Source of the DNA: Massilia violaceinigra | GTDB taxonomy: Bacteria > Pseudomonadota > Gammaproteobacteria > Burkholderiales > Burkholderiaceae_D | NCBI RefSeq assembly: GCF_002752675.1 | Contig: NZ_CP024608.1 | Coordinates: 2,852,001 to 2,916,000 of the forward strand | Direction: 5' to 3' | DNA length: 64,000 bases | Shown here: positions 56,761 to 64,000 of the stretch, in pieces | Numbering within the stretch: position 1 is the first letter of the stretch | Layout: every line of letters begins with the position of its first letter | Program-made: the position numbers and the translations under genes | The notes under the pieces: generated by a model | Seen by the model: the letters and a program-made list of their open reading frames with translations, nothing else | Told to the model about the DNA's origin: nothing | Database searches by the model: none

Positions 56761-57147
56761 ATGAAGCTCGGTATCCAGGTCCTGCGTTTCGGCGTGGCCG
56801 GCGTGGCCGGCCTGCTGGTCGACCTGGCCGTGCTCGAGCTGGCGCTGCGCGCCGGCATGAATCCGTATGCCGGGCGCGCCGTCTCCTTCCTGTGCGCGGT
56901 ATTCGCCACCTGGCAGATCAACCGCCGCTACACCTTCCATCCGGCCGGCATCTCGCTGTGGACCGAATGGTGGCGCTACCTGCTGGCCATGAGCGGCGGC
57001 GGGGCGGTCAACTTCGCCACCTACAGCGCCATCGTCTGGACCTTCCCGAACGTGCCCCACATCGCCTCGTGGGGCGTGTGCGCCGGTTCGCTGGCCGGCA
57101 TGGCGGTCAATTTCGTCGGCGCGCGCTGGTTCGTCTTTCAACGTTAA
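56761..57147 (+). CDS. GtrA family flippase-like protein
   Basis: A 128-residue four-helix membrane protein of the GtrA family: FGVAGVAGLLVDLAVLELALRAGMNPYAGRAVSFLCAVFATWQINRRYTF is the signature start. GtrA proteins are thought to move lipid-linked sugars across the inner membrane. It is immediately between a GT2 and a GT-C-like membrane protein, the standard three-component layout for bactoprenol-dependent glycosylation. Confidence 0.92.
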   Translation: MKLGIQVLRFGVAGVAGLLVDLAVLELALRAGMNPYAGRAVSFLCAVFATWQINRRYTFHPAGISLWTEWWRYLLAMSGGGAVNFATYSAIVWTFPNVPHIASWGVCAGSLAGMAVNFVGARWFVFQR

Positions 57148-57186
57148 TCCCTCTTTGTTAATCCCCCTTTCTATCGCAGGTACGGC

Positions 57187-58935
57187 ATGAACGCACTGAC
57201 TCGAGCAATTTCCCGCCTGGATGGCGGCGTGCTGCGCCTGTGGGATGGGCTCGATCGCGCCCTTGTGCTGCGCCTGTCGATGTGGCTGGGGCCGGTGATG
57301 GCCGGCCTGGTATCGATGTGGCTGGGGCAGGATTCCAACTGGGATTTGCGCAACTATCACTGGTATAACCCGTACGCCTTCCTGAACGGCAAGATCGGCT
57401 TCGACCTCAATCCCGGCCAGTTCCAGAGCTATTTCAATCCCACCATCGACCTGCTGTATTACGGCCTGGCCACGTATTTCCCGAGCCGCGTCACCGGTTT
57501 CGTGATGGGCTATCTGCACGGCCTCAATTACGTGCTGCTGCTGATGATCACGCGCCAGGTGCTGCGCGCCGGCGAACCGGCCGCGGCCGGGGCGGCGCCG
57601 TACCGCCTGCCGCTGATGCTGGCGCTGGCCGGCTGCGCCGGGTTTTCCTTCCTCAGCCAGCTCGGCAACACCATGGGCGACAACCTGACCTCGCTCACCG
57701 TGCTGGGCGCCATCGCGCTGCTGCTGCGCCAGTGGCCGCAACTGCTGGCGGGCGGTGCGCGCGGCGCCATCGTCGCCGCGCTGGCCGGCCTGGTCATCGG
57801 CGCCGGCACCGGCCTGAAACTGACCAATGCCAACTACGCGCTGGCCCTGTGCCTGGCGCTGCTGACCCTGCGCGCCAGCCTGTGGCTGCGTTTCAGCACC
57901 GCCTTCGTGTTCGGCCTCGGTACCCTGGCCGGCATTGCCGTCACCGCCGGCCACTGGTACTGGCTGATGTGGAAAACGTTCGGCAATCCCCTGTTCCCCC
58001 AATTTAACAATATCTTCAAGGGCCCGCTGGCCGCGCAGATCAGCGTGGCCGACATGGGCTGGGTGCCCAAGGACTGGACCGAATTCCTGCTGTGGCCCTT
58101 CATCTTCACCTTCAATCCGCGCCGCGTGATCGAACTGCCGATGACCCAGATCCTGTGGCCGATCGTGTACATCGCCTTCATCGCCTTCATCGCCCAGCGC
58201 TTGCGCCGCCTGTGGCTGGCCGCGCCGGCGCCATCCGCCAGCGCGGCGCCCGCCGCCGACGCTCCCGGCGCGCGCATGCTGCTGGTGTTTTTCGCGCTCT
58301 CGTATGTGATCTGGATCAAGCTGTTCGGCATCTACCGCTACCTGGTGCCGCTCGAACTGCTGGCGCCGCTGGTACTGTGGCTGCTGCTGCACCGCCTGTG
58401 CGCGCTGCCCACCGCGCGCGTGATCGGCGCCACCTGCGTGCTGCTGGCCGTCATCGCCGGCCTGCCGCGCGTGAACTGGGGCCACCATTTCCATGGCGAG
58501 AAGAGTGTCACGGCCCAGGTGCCGGTGTTCGCCGATCCTGAACAGAGCATGGTGTTTACCGTGCATGGCGACCCGCCGATGTCGTGGCTGATACCGAATT
58601 TCCCGGCGCGCCTGGCGTTTGCCGCGCTCGGTTCGGGCTTTCCCGAGTCGCCTGAATTTTCCGCCCGCGTGGCGCAGATGGTCGCCGCGCGCAAGGGACC
58701 GCTGTACGTCATGCTCACCGCCAACGGCCTGGCACCCGGTCCGCGCCAGGGCGGCGCCGTGCCCGACCCCGACACCATCGCGCGCCAGCTGCGCGTGCAT
58801 GAAGCCGGCCAGGAAATCCTCAAGCGCTACGGCCTGACCTTCAACGACGCCAGCTGCGTGGTCTACCAGGCTGGCTTCGGCGGCAGTAAAGACAGCGATC
58901 CCTACCAGCTGTGCGAGGTCGGCAAGCTGCCCTGA
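57187..58935 (+). CDS. Polytopic membrane glycosyltransferase-like (GT-C type) protein
   Basis: A 582-residue membrane protein with about ten to twelve transmembrane helices. The first extracytoplasmic loop contains DSNWDLRNYHWYNPYAFLNG, whose acidic/aromatic pattern resembles GT-C loops, and several Arg-bounded helices follow. A periplasmic C-terminal domain of about 140 residues ends PYQLCEVGKLP. I infer a GT-C/GT87-like transferase that uses the lipid-linked sugar made by the upstream GT2 and GtrA. Exact family uncertain. Confidence 0.7.
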   Translation: MNALTRAISRLDGGVLRLWDGLDRALVLRLSMWLGPVMAGLVSMWLGQDSNWDLRNYHWYNPYAFLNGKIGFDLNPGQFQSYFNPTIDLLYYGLATYFPSRVTGFVMGYLHGLNYVLLLMITRQVLRAGEPAAAGAAPYRLPLMLALAGCAGFSFLSQLGNTMGDNLTSLTVLGAIALLLRQWPQLLAGGARGAIVAALAGLVIGAGTGLKLTNANYALALCLALLTLRASLWLRFSTAFVFGLGTLAGIAVTAGHWYWLMWKTFGNPLFPQFNNIFKGPLAAQISVADMGWVPKDWTEFLLWPFIFTFNPRRVIELPMTQILWPIVYIAFIAFIAQRLRRLWLAAPAPSASAAPAADAPGARMLLVFFALSYVIWIKLFGIYRYLVPLELLAPLVLWLLLHRLCALPTARVIGATCVLLAVIAGLPRVNWGHHFHGEKSVTAQVPVFADPEQSMVFTVHGDPPMSWLIPNFPARLAFAALGSGFPESPEFSARVAQMVAARKGPLYVMLTANGLAPGPRQGGAVPDPDTIARQLRVHEAGQEILKRYGLTFNDASCVVYQAGFGGSKDSDPYQLCEVGKLP

Positions 58936-59013
58936 AAGCGCGCGCCCGGCATGTCCGCGCGCGTCAATCGCAATGATTGATTTATGGCAATTTTCGATTT
59001 TTCGCAACAAGGC

Positions 59014-59024
59014 GATGCTATAAT
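59014..59024 (+). promoter_or_regulatory. Extended -10 promoter before the first O-acetylation module
   Basis: TGC-TATAAT (TATAAT at 59019-59024) is an extended -10 with only a weak -35, about 54 bases before the MBOAT start. It suggests the acetylation genes can be expressed apart from the upstream glycosyltransferases. Confidence 0.6.
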
Positions 59025-59077
59025 CGCGCGCTATCCGGCGCCGCCATCGCTGCCGTTTTCATCTGACGAGACATTCT

Positions 59078-60502
59078 ATGGTTTTCAGTTCGGCAATTTT
59101 CCTGTTCTATTTCTTCCCGATTTTCTTGCTGCTGTATTACTCCCTCCCATGGAAAAATGCCATCCTGCTGATCGGTAGCCTGATCTTCTATGCCTGGGGC
59201 GAACCGCGTTTCGTGCCGCTGCTGATGCTCTCGGCCTTCCTCAATTACGGTTTCGGCTACCTGATCGCGCGCGCCGGCGGCCAGCGCAAGGTGCTGCTGG
59301 CGACCGGCATCACGCTCAACCTGGCGATGCTCGGCTACTACAAATACCTGGGCTTTTTCGCCGGCATCCTCAATGGCCTGGGCTTGCGCGAAGGCGCGCT
59401 CCCCGCCATCGCGCTGCCGCTGGGCATTTCGTTTTTTGTCTTCCAGGGCATTTCCTACCTGGTCGATGTGTACCGCCGCGATATCACGGCGCAAAGCAGT
59501 TTCCTGCGCTTTGCCATGTACAAGGCCATGTTCCCGCAGCTGATCGCCGGCCCGATCGTGCGCTACCGCCAGATTGCCGGCGAAGTCGATCAGCGCTCGC
59601 TGACCAACGAGCGCATCTGGATGGGGTTCCGCCTGTTCGTGCTGGGCCTGGCGCAAAAGGTCTTGATCGCCAACTACGTGGCCCAGACCGCCGACTTCAT
59701 CTTCGCCGTCGATCCGTCCAAGCTCGACGCGCCGGGCGCCTGGCTCGGCATCGCCTGCTATACGATCCAGATCCTGTTCGACTTTGCCGGCTATTCGAAC
59801 ATGGCGATCGGGATCGGCCACATGCTCGGCTTTTCCTATCCGCCCAACTTCAACCGCCCGTATTCGGCCACCTCGATCACCGACTTCTGGCGCCGCTGGC
59901 ACATCAGCCTGTCGACCTGGTTCCGCGACTACCTGTACATTCCGCTGGGCGGCAACCGCGCTTCGCCGGTGCGCACTTACTTCAACCTGGCGCTGGTATT
60001 TTTCCTGTGCGGCCTGTGGCATGGCGCGGCCTGGACCTTCGTGATCTGGGGCTTGTGGCATGGCGCCCTGCTGGTGCTCGAACGCCTGGGCGGCGCCAGG
60101 CTGCTGGCGCGCCTGCCGGCGTCCCTGGCCCAGGCCTGGACCCTGCTGTGCGTGATGATCGGCTGGGTGTTCTTCCGCGCCGATAATGTGCCGTACGCGC
60201 TCAAGTACCTGGGCAGCATGTTCGGCGCCTACGATGGCCAGGCCGAGCTGCACTCGTGGCGCCATGACATCGGCCATACCGCCACGCTGGCGCTGGTGGT
60301 CGGCATCGTGCTGGCCTGCTGGCGCTTGCGCCCCGCAGCGGGCGTCAAGGATGAAGCGAAGGCAGTGCCGACTATCGTGGCCACGCGCCACGGCACGCTC
60401 GCCAGCGGCACCAGCGCGATGGTGACGGCCTTGCTGGCGCTGCTGTGCATCACCAGCCTGGCGGCCGGCACCTACAATCCCTTCATCTATTTCAGGTTCT
60501 GA
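59078..60502 (+). CDS. MBOAT O-acyltransferase (AlgI-like), copy 1
   Basis: A 474-residue polytopic membrane-bound O-acyltransferase. MVFSSAIFLFYFFPIFLLLYYSLPWKNAILLIGSLIFYAWGEP is the classic AlgI/DltB start, and the catalytic region has FDFAGYSNMAIGIGHMLGF, NFNRPYSATSITDFWRRWHISLS, and CGLWHGAAWTFVIWGLWHG with H315 and H328. It should move acetyl groups from the cytoplasm to a periplasmic transferase. The next gene begins one base after the stop. A second copy with long blocks of near identity lies at 61816. Confidence 0.92.
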   Translation: MVFSSAIFLFYFFPIFLLLYYSLPWKNAILLIGSLIFYAWGEPRFVPLLMLSAFLNYGFGYLIARAGGQRKVLLATGITLNLAMLGYYKYLGFFAGILNGLGLREGALPAIALPLGISFFVFQGISYLVDVYRRDITAQSSFLRFAMYKAMFPQLIAGPIVRYRQIAGEVDQRSLTNERIWMGFRLFVLGLAQKVLIANYVAQTADFIFAVDPSKLDAPGAWLGIACYTIQILFDFAGYSNMAIGIGHMLGFSYPPNFNRPYSATSITDFWRRWHISLSTWFRDYLYIPLGGNRASPVRTYFNLALVFFLCGLWHGAAWTFVIWGLWHGALLVLERLGGARLLARLPASLAQAWTLLCVMIGWVFFRADNVPYALKYLGSMFGAYDGQAELHSWRHDIGHTATLALVVGIVLACWRLRPAAGVKDEAKAVPTIVATRHGTLASGTSAMVTALLALLCITSLAAGTYNPFIYFRF

Positions 60503-60503
60503 C

Positions 60504-61706
60504 ATGGCTTCGACAGTTTTTGCGCGCATCGGCCGGCACTCGGCCAAGATCTGCATCGTCTTCATGCTGGTGGTGCCGGCGCTGATGTCCATCAAGGCGA
60601 CCCGCAGGCCGAACGATCCCAACCTCACGCCGCTGCCGGCGCGTCCGCATACGCTCCAGCAGTGGCTGGAGATGCCGCCCAAGGTCACGGCCTGGGTGAG
60701 CGACCATTTCGGTTTCCGTACCCACTTCATCGTGGCCGACAATGTGCTGCGTTTCAACCTGTTCCATGAGTTTCCCTCGATTCAGGTGGCCTACGGCCAG
60801 AACGGGCGCTATTTCATGGCGGCGCACGCCAAGACCGTCGGGCCTTACCAGGCCATGACGACCGTGTGCGGCAAGGGCAAGGCCAACGCCACCACCATTC
60901 CCTACCTGAACAAGCTGTTTACCACCTTCCACGCGGCGGGCATGGATCCGAAACTGCTGGTGGTGGCGTCGGCCCCGGCGGTGTATCCGGAAGACGTGCC
61001 GTCCGACCTGGTGGAAGAGTGCACCAGCACCAACACGGCCGCGGCGCGCGTGCTGGCCTCGCCCGAGCTGCTGCCGCAAGCGCGCGCATCGATTCTTTAT
61101 CCGCTCAAGGAAATGCGCGAGATCAAGAAGCACGCGTCCCTGTTCCCCAAATCCTGGTTCCACTGGGCCGGCGATGGCCTCGACGAGGTCGCGCGCATCA
61201 CCCTGACCCAATTCTGGAAAACCCCACTCGACCAGCCGCCCATGCAGCTGCGCCGCTATAAGGGCGGCTCGGACATGTCGCATATGTTCATCGGCATCAA
61301 GCTTGAAAGCGATGTGGTCGAGCCCGACCTGGGCGCTTCCGGCATCAAGGGCTGCTTCGGCGGCGATTGCTTCCCCGAGATCCCGGCCATTGCGCGGATT
61401 TTGGGCGACGTCAGCCGCTTCGACAATCCGAAGGCGCCCAAGCGCCGCCTGCTGATCATCTCGGATTCCTTCGGCGAAAAGATGTCGCCGTGGTTTGCGC
61501 GCTACTACGGCGAGGTGGAACATTTCTGTACCAACCACACCCACGAGCTGACGCCGGAACAGGCGGAAGAAATGAAGAAATATCTGTATCGCAACCCGGC
61601 CGATACCGATATCCTGTTCCTGTATCACGATGGCGGCGCCATGTATGACGTGCTGCGCAATGGTACCCAGATGATCTTGCCGCCGCCGCTGGCGGCCAGG
61701 CAATAA
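60504..61706 (+). CDS. AlgX/AlgJ-like SGNH acetyltransferase, copy 1
   Basis: A 400-residue exported protein with an N-terminal signal/anchor helix (ICIVFMLVVPALMSI). VTAWVSDHFGFRTHFIVADN is the AlgX/AlgJ start motif. The SGNH-type nucleophile lies in LLIISDSFGEKM, and KSWFHWAGDGLDEVA supplies the Asp/His region. It probably transfers acetyl to a periplasmic polysaccharide after the MBOAT partner. Two cysteine pairs may form disulfides. The only known relatives act on alginate or similar glycans; the glycan here is unknown. Confidence 0.87.
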   Translation: MASTVFARIGRHSAKICIVFMLVVPALMSIKATRRPNDPNLTPLPARPHTLQQWLEMPPKVTAWVSDHFGFRTHFIVADNVLRFNLFHEFPSIQVAYGQNGRYFMAAHAKTVGPYQAMTTVCGKGKANATTIPYLNKLFTTFHAAGMDPKLLVVASAPAVYPEDVPSDLVEECTSTNTAAARVLASPELLPQARASILYPLKEMREIKKHASLFPKSWFHWAGDGLDEVARITLTQFWKTPLDQPPMQLRRYKGGSDMSHMFIGIKLESDVVEPDLGASGIKGCFGGDCFPEIPAIARILGDVSRFDNPKAPKRRLLIISDSFGEKMSPWFARYYGEVEHFCTNHTHELTPEQAEEMKKYLYRNPADTDILFLYHDGGAMYDVLRNGTQMILPPPLAARQ

Positions 61707-61763
61707 GACTGCGGGCCCGGCCGGGCCCGTTGTCGGTGATTAGCAACAATGTACTGCCAAATC

Positions 61764-61797
61764 GGCGGCGCCCCCTTCCGGGGCGCCGCCGCTGTTT
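61764..61797 (+). terminator. Terminator-like hairpin between the two acetylation modules
   Basis: GGCGGCGCCCC (61764-61774) and GGGGCGCCGCC (61780-61790) form a perfect 11-bp stem with a 5-base loop, followed by GCTGTTTTCTT. It would reduce read-through into copy 2. Confidence 0.75.
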
Positions 61798-61815
61798 TCT
61801 TCTGACGAGACACCC

Positions 61816-63213
61816 ATGGTATTCAGTTCAGCGGTCTTCCTCTTTTATTTCTTGCCCGGCTTTCTGCTGCTGTATTACCTCCTCCCCTGGAAAAACACGG
61901 TCCTGCTGGCCGGCAGCCTGCTGTTCTATGCCTGGGGCGAACCGCGCTTCGTGCCGCTGCTGCTGTTGTCGGCCTTCCTCAATTACAGCGTCGGCTACCT
62001 GATCGCGCGCGCCGGCCCGCGCCGCAAGGCGCTGCTGGTGACGGGGGTGGTGCTCAACCTGGCGATGCTGGGGTATTACAAATACCTGGGCTTTTTCGCC
62101 GGCATCCTCAATGGCCTGGGCTTGCGCGAAGGGGCGCTGCCGGCCATCGTGCTGCCGCTGGGCATTTCGTTTTTCGTCTTCCAGGGCATTTCCTACCTGG
62201 TCGATGTGTACCGCCGCGATATCACGGCGCAAAGCAGTTTCCTGCGCTTTGCCATGTACAAGGCCATGTTCCCGCAACTGATCGCCGGCCCGATCGTGCG
62301 CTACAGCCAGATCGCCGCCGAAGTCGATCACCGCTCGCTGACCAACGCGCGCATCTGGATGGGGTTCCGCCTGTTCGTGCTGGGCCTGGCCCAGAAAGTC
62401 CTGATCGCCAATAACGTGGCGCTGGCGGCCGACCGCATTTTCGCGGTCGACCCGTCGCAGCTCGACGCCGCCAGCGCCTGGATGGGCGTGGCCTGCTATT
62501 CGATCCAGATCCTGTTCGATTTCGCCGGCTATTCGACCATGGCGATCGGGATCGGCCACATGCTCGGCTTTACCTACCCGCCCAACTTCAACCGCCCGTA
62601 TTCGGCCACCTCGATCACCGACTTCTGGCGCCGCTGGCACATCAGCCTGTCGAGCTGGTTCCGCGACTACCTGTACATTCCGCTGGGCGGCAACCGCGCT
62701 TCGCCGGTGCGCACTTACTTCAACCTGGCGCTGGTATTTTTCCTGTGCGGCCTGTGGCATGGCGCGGCCTCGACCTTCGTGATCTGGGGCTTGTGGCACG
62801 GCGCCCTGCTGGTGCTCGAACGCCTTGGCGGCGCCAGGCTGCTGGCGCGCCTGCCGGCGTCCCTGGCCCAGGCCTGGACCCTGCTATGCGTGATGATCGG
62901 CTGGGTATTTTTCCGCGCCGAAAACGTGCCGTACGCGCTCAAGTACCTGGGCAGCATGGCGGGCATCCACGGTGAATCCGCGCTGCTGCATACCTGGCGC
63001 CTGGACATGCAAGGCACCTCGCTGACGGCGCTGGTGGTGGGCATCGTGCTGGCCTGCTGGCGCCTGCGCGCGCCAGCGCAGCCGGCGGCCACGCGCATGC
63101 CGGCCGTGCTGGTGCACGGCGGCCACCTGGTCTGGACCGCGGCGCTGTCGCTGCTGTGCATCGCCAGCCTCGCGGCCGGCACCTACAACCCCTTTATCTA
63201 TTTCCGCTTCTGA
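61816..63213 (+). CDS. MBOAT O-acyltransferase (AlgI-like), copy 2
   Basis: A 465-residue paralogue of the 59078 gene in the same orientation, collinear at an offset of 2738 bases. Catalytic WHG histidines are conserved (CGLWHGAASTFVIWGLWHG). Large stretches (for example 62077-62311 and 62580-62890) are almost identical to copy 1 at the DNA level, including synonymous positions, whereas the first 200 and last 200 bases have diverged. Both copies are preceded by the same TCTGACGAGACA sequence. Its stop is one base before the next ATG. Confidence 0.92.
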   Translation: MVFSSAVFLFYFLPGFLLLYYLLPWKNTVLLAGSLLFYAWGEPRFVPLLLLSAFLNYSVGYLIARAGPRRKALLVTGVVLNLAMLGYYKYLGFFAGILNGLGLREGALPAIVLPLGISFFVFQGISYLVDVYRRDITAQSSFLRFAMYKAMFPQLIAGPIVRYSQIAAEVDHRSLTNARIWMGFRLFVLGLAQKVLIANNVALAADRIFAVDPSQLDAASAWMGVACYSIQILFDFAGYSTMAIGIGHMLGFTYPPNFNRPYSATSITDFWRRWHISLSSWFRDYLYIPLGGNRASPVRTYFNLALVFFLCGLWHGAASTFVIWGLWHGALLVLERLGGARLLARLPASLAQAWTLLCVMIGWVFFRAENVPYALKYLGSMAGIHGESALLHTWRLDMQGTSLTALVVGIVLACWRLRAPAQPAATRMPAVLVHGGHLVWTAALSLLCIASLAAGTYNPFIYFRF

Positions 63214-63214
63214 C

Positions 63215-64000
63215 ATGAGCAAGACTATTTTCGCGGCGCTGGGCCGGCGCGCCATGCAGCTGGCCGTGGTGGCCGTGCTGGCGGTGCCCGGCGTGGTCTC
63301 GGTGATCGACGCCCGCACCAAGCCGAACGACCCCAACCTGGCGCAGCTGCCGCCGCGCCCGGCGTCGTGGCGCGAGCTGGGCGAAGCGCCAGCCAAGATC
63401 ACGGCCTGGATCAACGACCATTTCGGCTACCGCAACGGCTTGGTCAAGATGAACAACCGCTTGCGCTTCAAGGTATTTCGCGAATTCCCGTCGGTGCAGA
63501 TGACGAGCGGGCGCCACGGGCGCTACTTCCTCACCGCCCACGGCACCACCGACCGGCCGTTCCAGGCGGTGCTCGGCACCTGCAGCGGCGTGGTGCCCGA
63601 CCCCGCCATCGTGCCCTACATCAACCGCATGTTCGATACCTACCGCGCGGCCGGGCTGGCGCCCAGGCTGCTGATCGTGCCGTCGGCACCGGTGGTCCAT
63701 CCGGAAGACTTGCCGCGCTGGCTGGCGCCGCGCTGCATGGGCACCGATACCGGTGTCGCCACCATCCTCGCCTCGCGCACGCTGGCGCCGGCCTCCAGCG
63801 CGGCGATGCTGTATCCGCTGGCGCAGATGCGCGAAATCAAACACGGCGCGACCCTGTTCCCCAAGACCTGGTTCCACTGGACCGGGGACGGGCTCGACCA
63901 GGTGGTGCGCCTGAGCCTGGCCACGTTCTGGGGCCGTCCGCTCGACCAGGCGCCCCCGCTGCAGACCAAGAAATACATGCACCATTCGGACGTGTCGCAC
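63215..64000 (+). CDS. AlgX/AlgJ-like acetyltransferase, copy 2, truncated at window edge
   Basis: The reading frame from ATG 63215 is open to the end of the window (262 codons seen). MSKTIFAALGRRAMQLAVVAVLAVPGV is a signal/anchor and KITAWINDHFGYRNGLVKMNNRLRF matches copy 1 and AlgX/AlgJ. FPKTWFHWTGDGLDQVV is the DH-type motif. It is clearly paralogous to the 60504 gene but more divergent than the MBOAT pair. The serine nucleophile region lies beyond the window. Confidence 0.88.
   Translation, partial: MSKTIFAALGRRAMQLAVVAVLAVPGVVSVIDARTKPNDPNLAQLPPRPASWRELGEAPAKITAWINDHFGYRNGLVKMNNRLRFKVFREFPSVQMTSGRHGRYFLTAHGTTDRPFQAVLGTCSGVVPDPAIVPYINRMFDTYRAAGLAPRLLIVPSAPVVHPEDLPRWLAPRCMGTDTGVATILASRTLAPASSAAMLYPLAQMREIKHGATLFPKTWFHWTGDGLDQVVRLSLATFWGRPLDQAPPLQTKKYMHHSDVSH

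Larger units (their letters stand above)
59078..64000 (+). repeat. Tandem duplication of an MBOAT plus AlgX-like module
   Basis: Genes 59078-60502 and 60504-61706 are repeated in order and orientation as 61816-63213 and 63215 onward, each pair with a one-base gap. Leader sequences before both MBOAT starts share TCTGACGAGACA. The unit length is about 2.74 kb. Confidence 0.9.

Noticed and set aside
55810..59010. Very long open frame (over 1000 codons) on the minus strand opposite the GT2-GtrA-GT-C genes
   Set aside because: High GC and codon bias leave the antisense frame open. Its translation is His/Gln/Arg/Gly-rich without domains, while the plus strand has three recognisable genes.

Overview
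The window is GC-rich chromosomal DNA of a betaproteobacterium, most likely an Oxalobacteraceae member of the Massilia/Duganella type. Support for this is the rpsU-yqeY-dnaG-rpoD macromolecular-synthesis block with a long acidic RpoD, a CAU-anticodon tRNA just after rpoD, a YbiB/CobA pair, abundant GC-rich coding with little intergenic space, and Burkholderiales-style GTCGTTYC palindromic repeats. No rRNA, prophage or CRISPR array was seen. This assignment is inference from gene content; no database search was possible.

Layout. 0-7 kb: a truncated M66-like secreted metalloprotease, plsY, a DsbA/FrnE oxidoreductase, a DUF427 protein, then an NrtABC-type nitrate ABC transporter behind a textbook sigma-54 promoter and an NtrC-like dyad. 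7-12 kb: an EEP-family hydrolase, tsaD, class I DAHP synthase and a Tat-exported PhoD-like phosphatase. 12-16.4 kb: a four-gene minus-strand operon (DUF4331 protein, small lipoprotein, TPR protein, HupE/UreJ-like membrane protein with an EF-hand loop) that is the best candidate here for an undescribed system. 16.5-18.2 kb: ybiB-cobA. 18.4-25.5 kb: a HI0933 flavoprotein and the rpsU-yqeY-dnaG-rpoD-tRNA block.

25.7-35.9 kb is accessory: an NTF2-like protein, an unknown membrane protein, a curlin-repeat protein without visible Csg machinery, a MarR regulator divergent from a siderophore-interacting flavoreductase with operators over its promoter, a membrane-bound XRE regulator, a PLP decarboxylase divergent from a LysR regulator, an amine oxidase and small proteins. 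36.9-41 kb: a Fur-box-controlled FecI/FecR/TonB-receptor cell-surface signalling operon. 41-43.1 kb: a low-GC decayed toxin-antitoxin island in which higB is frameshifted and higA is split by an IS3-family element.

43.2-50.6 kb: small envelope proteins, trpS preceded by a complete transcription attenuator with a Trp-Trp leader peptide, an Asp/Glu racemase-family protein, a cupredoxin-like membrane protein, a beta-propeller lipoprotein, a Lon-N-domain protein and an anti-sigma-like membrane protein. 50.7-55.6 kb: a large ligand-sensing diguanylate cyclase (Reg_prop/Y_Y_Y/GGEEF) divergent from rhlE. 55.7-64 kb: a surface glycan region with GT2, GtrA, a GT-C-like membrane protein and a tandemly duplicated MBOAT plus AlgX/AlgJ-like O-acetyltransferase module, whose second copy runs off the window.

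Recurrent themes are envelope modification, iron uptake and nitrogen assimilation, each with readable cis-regulatory signals (sigma-54/NtrC, Fur, MarR, LysR, trp attenuation).
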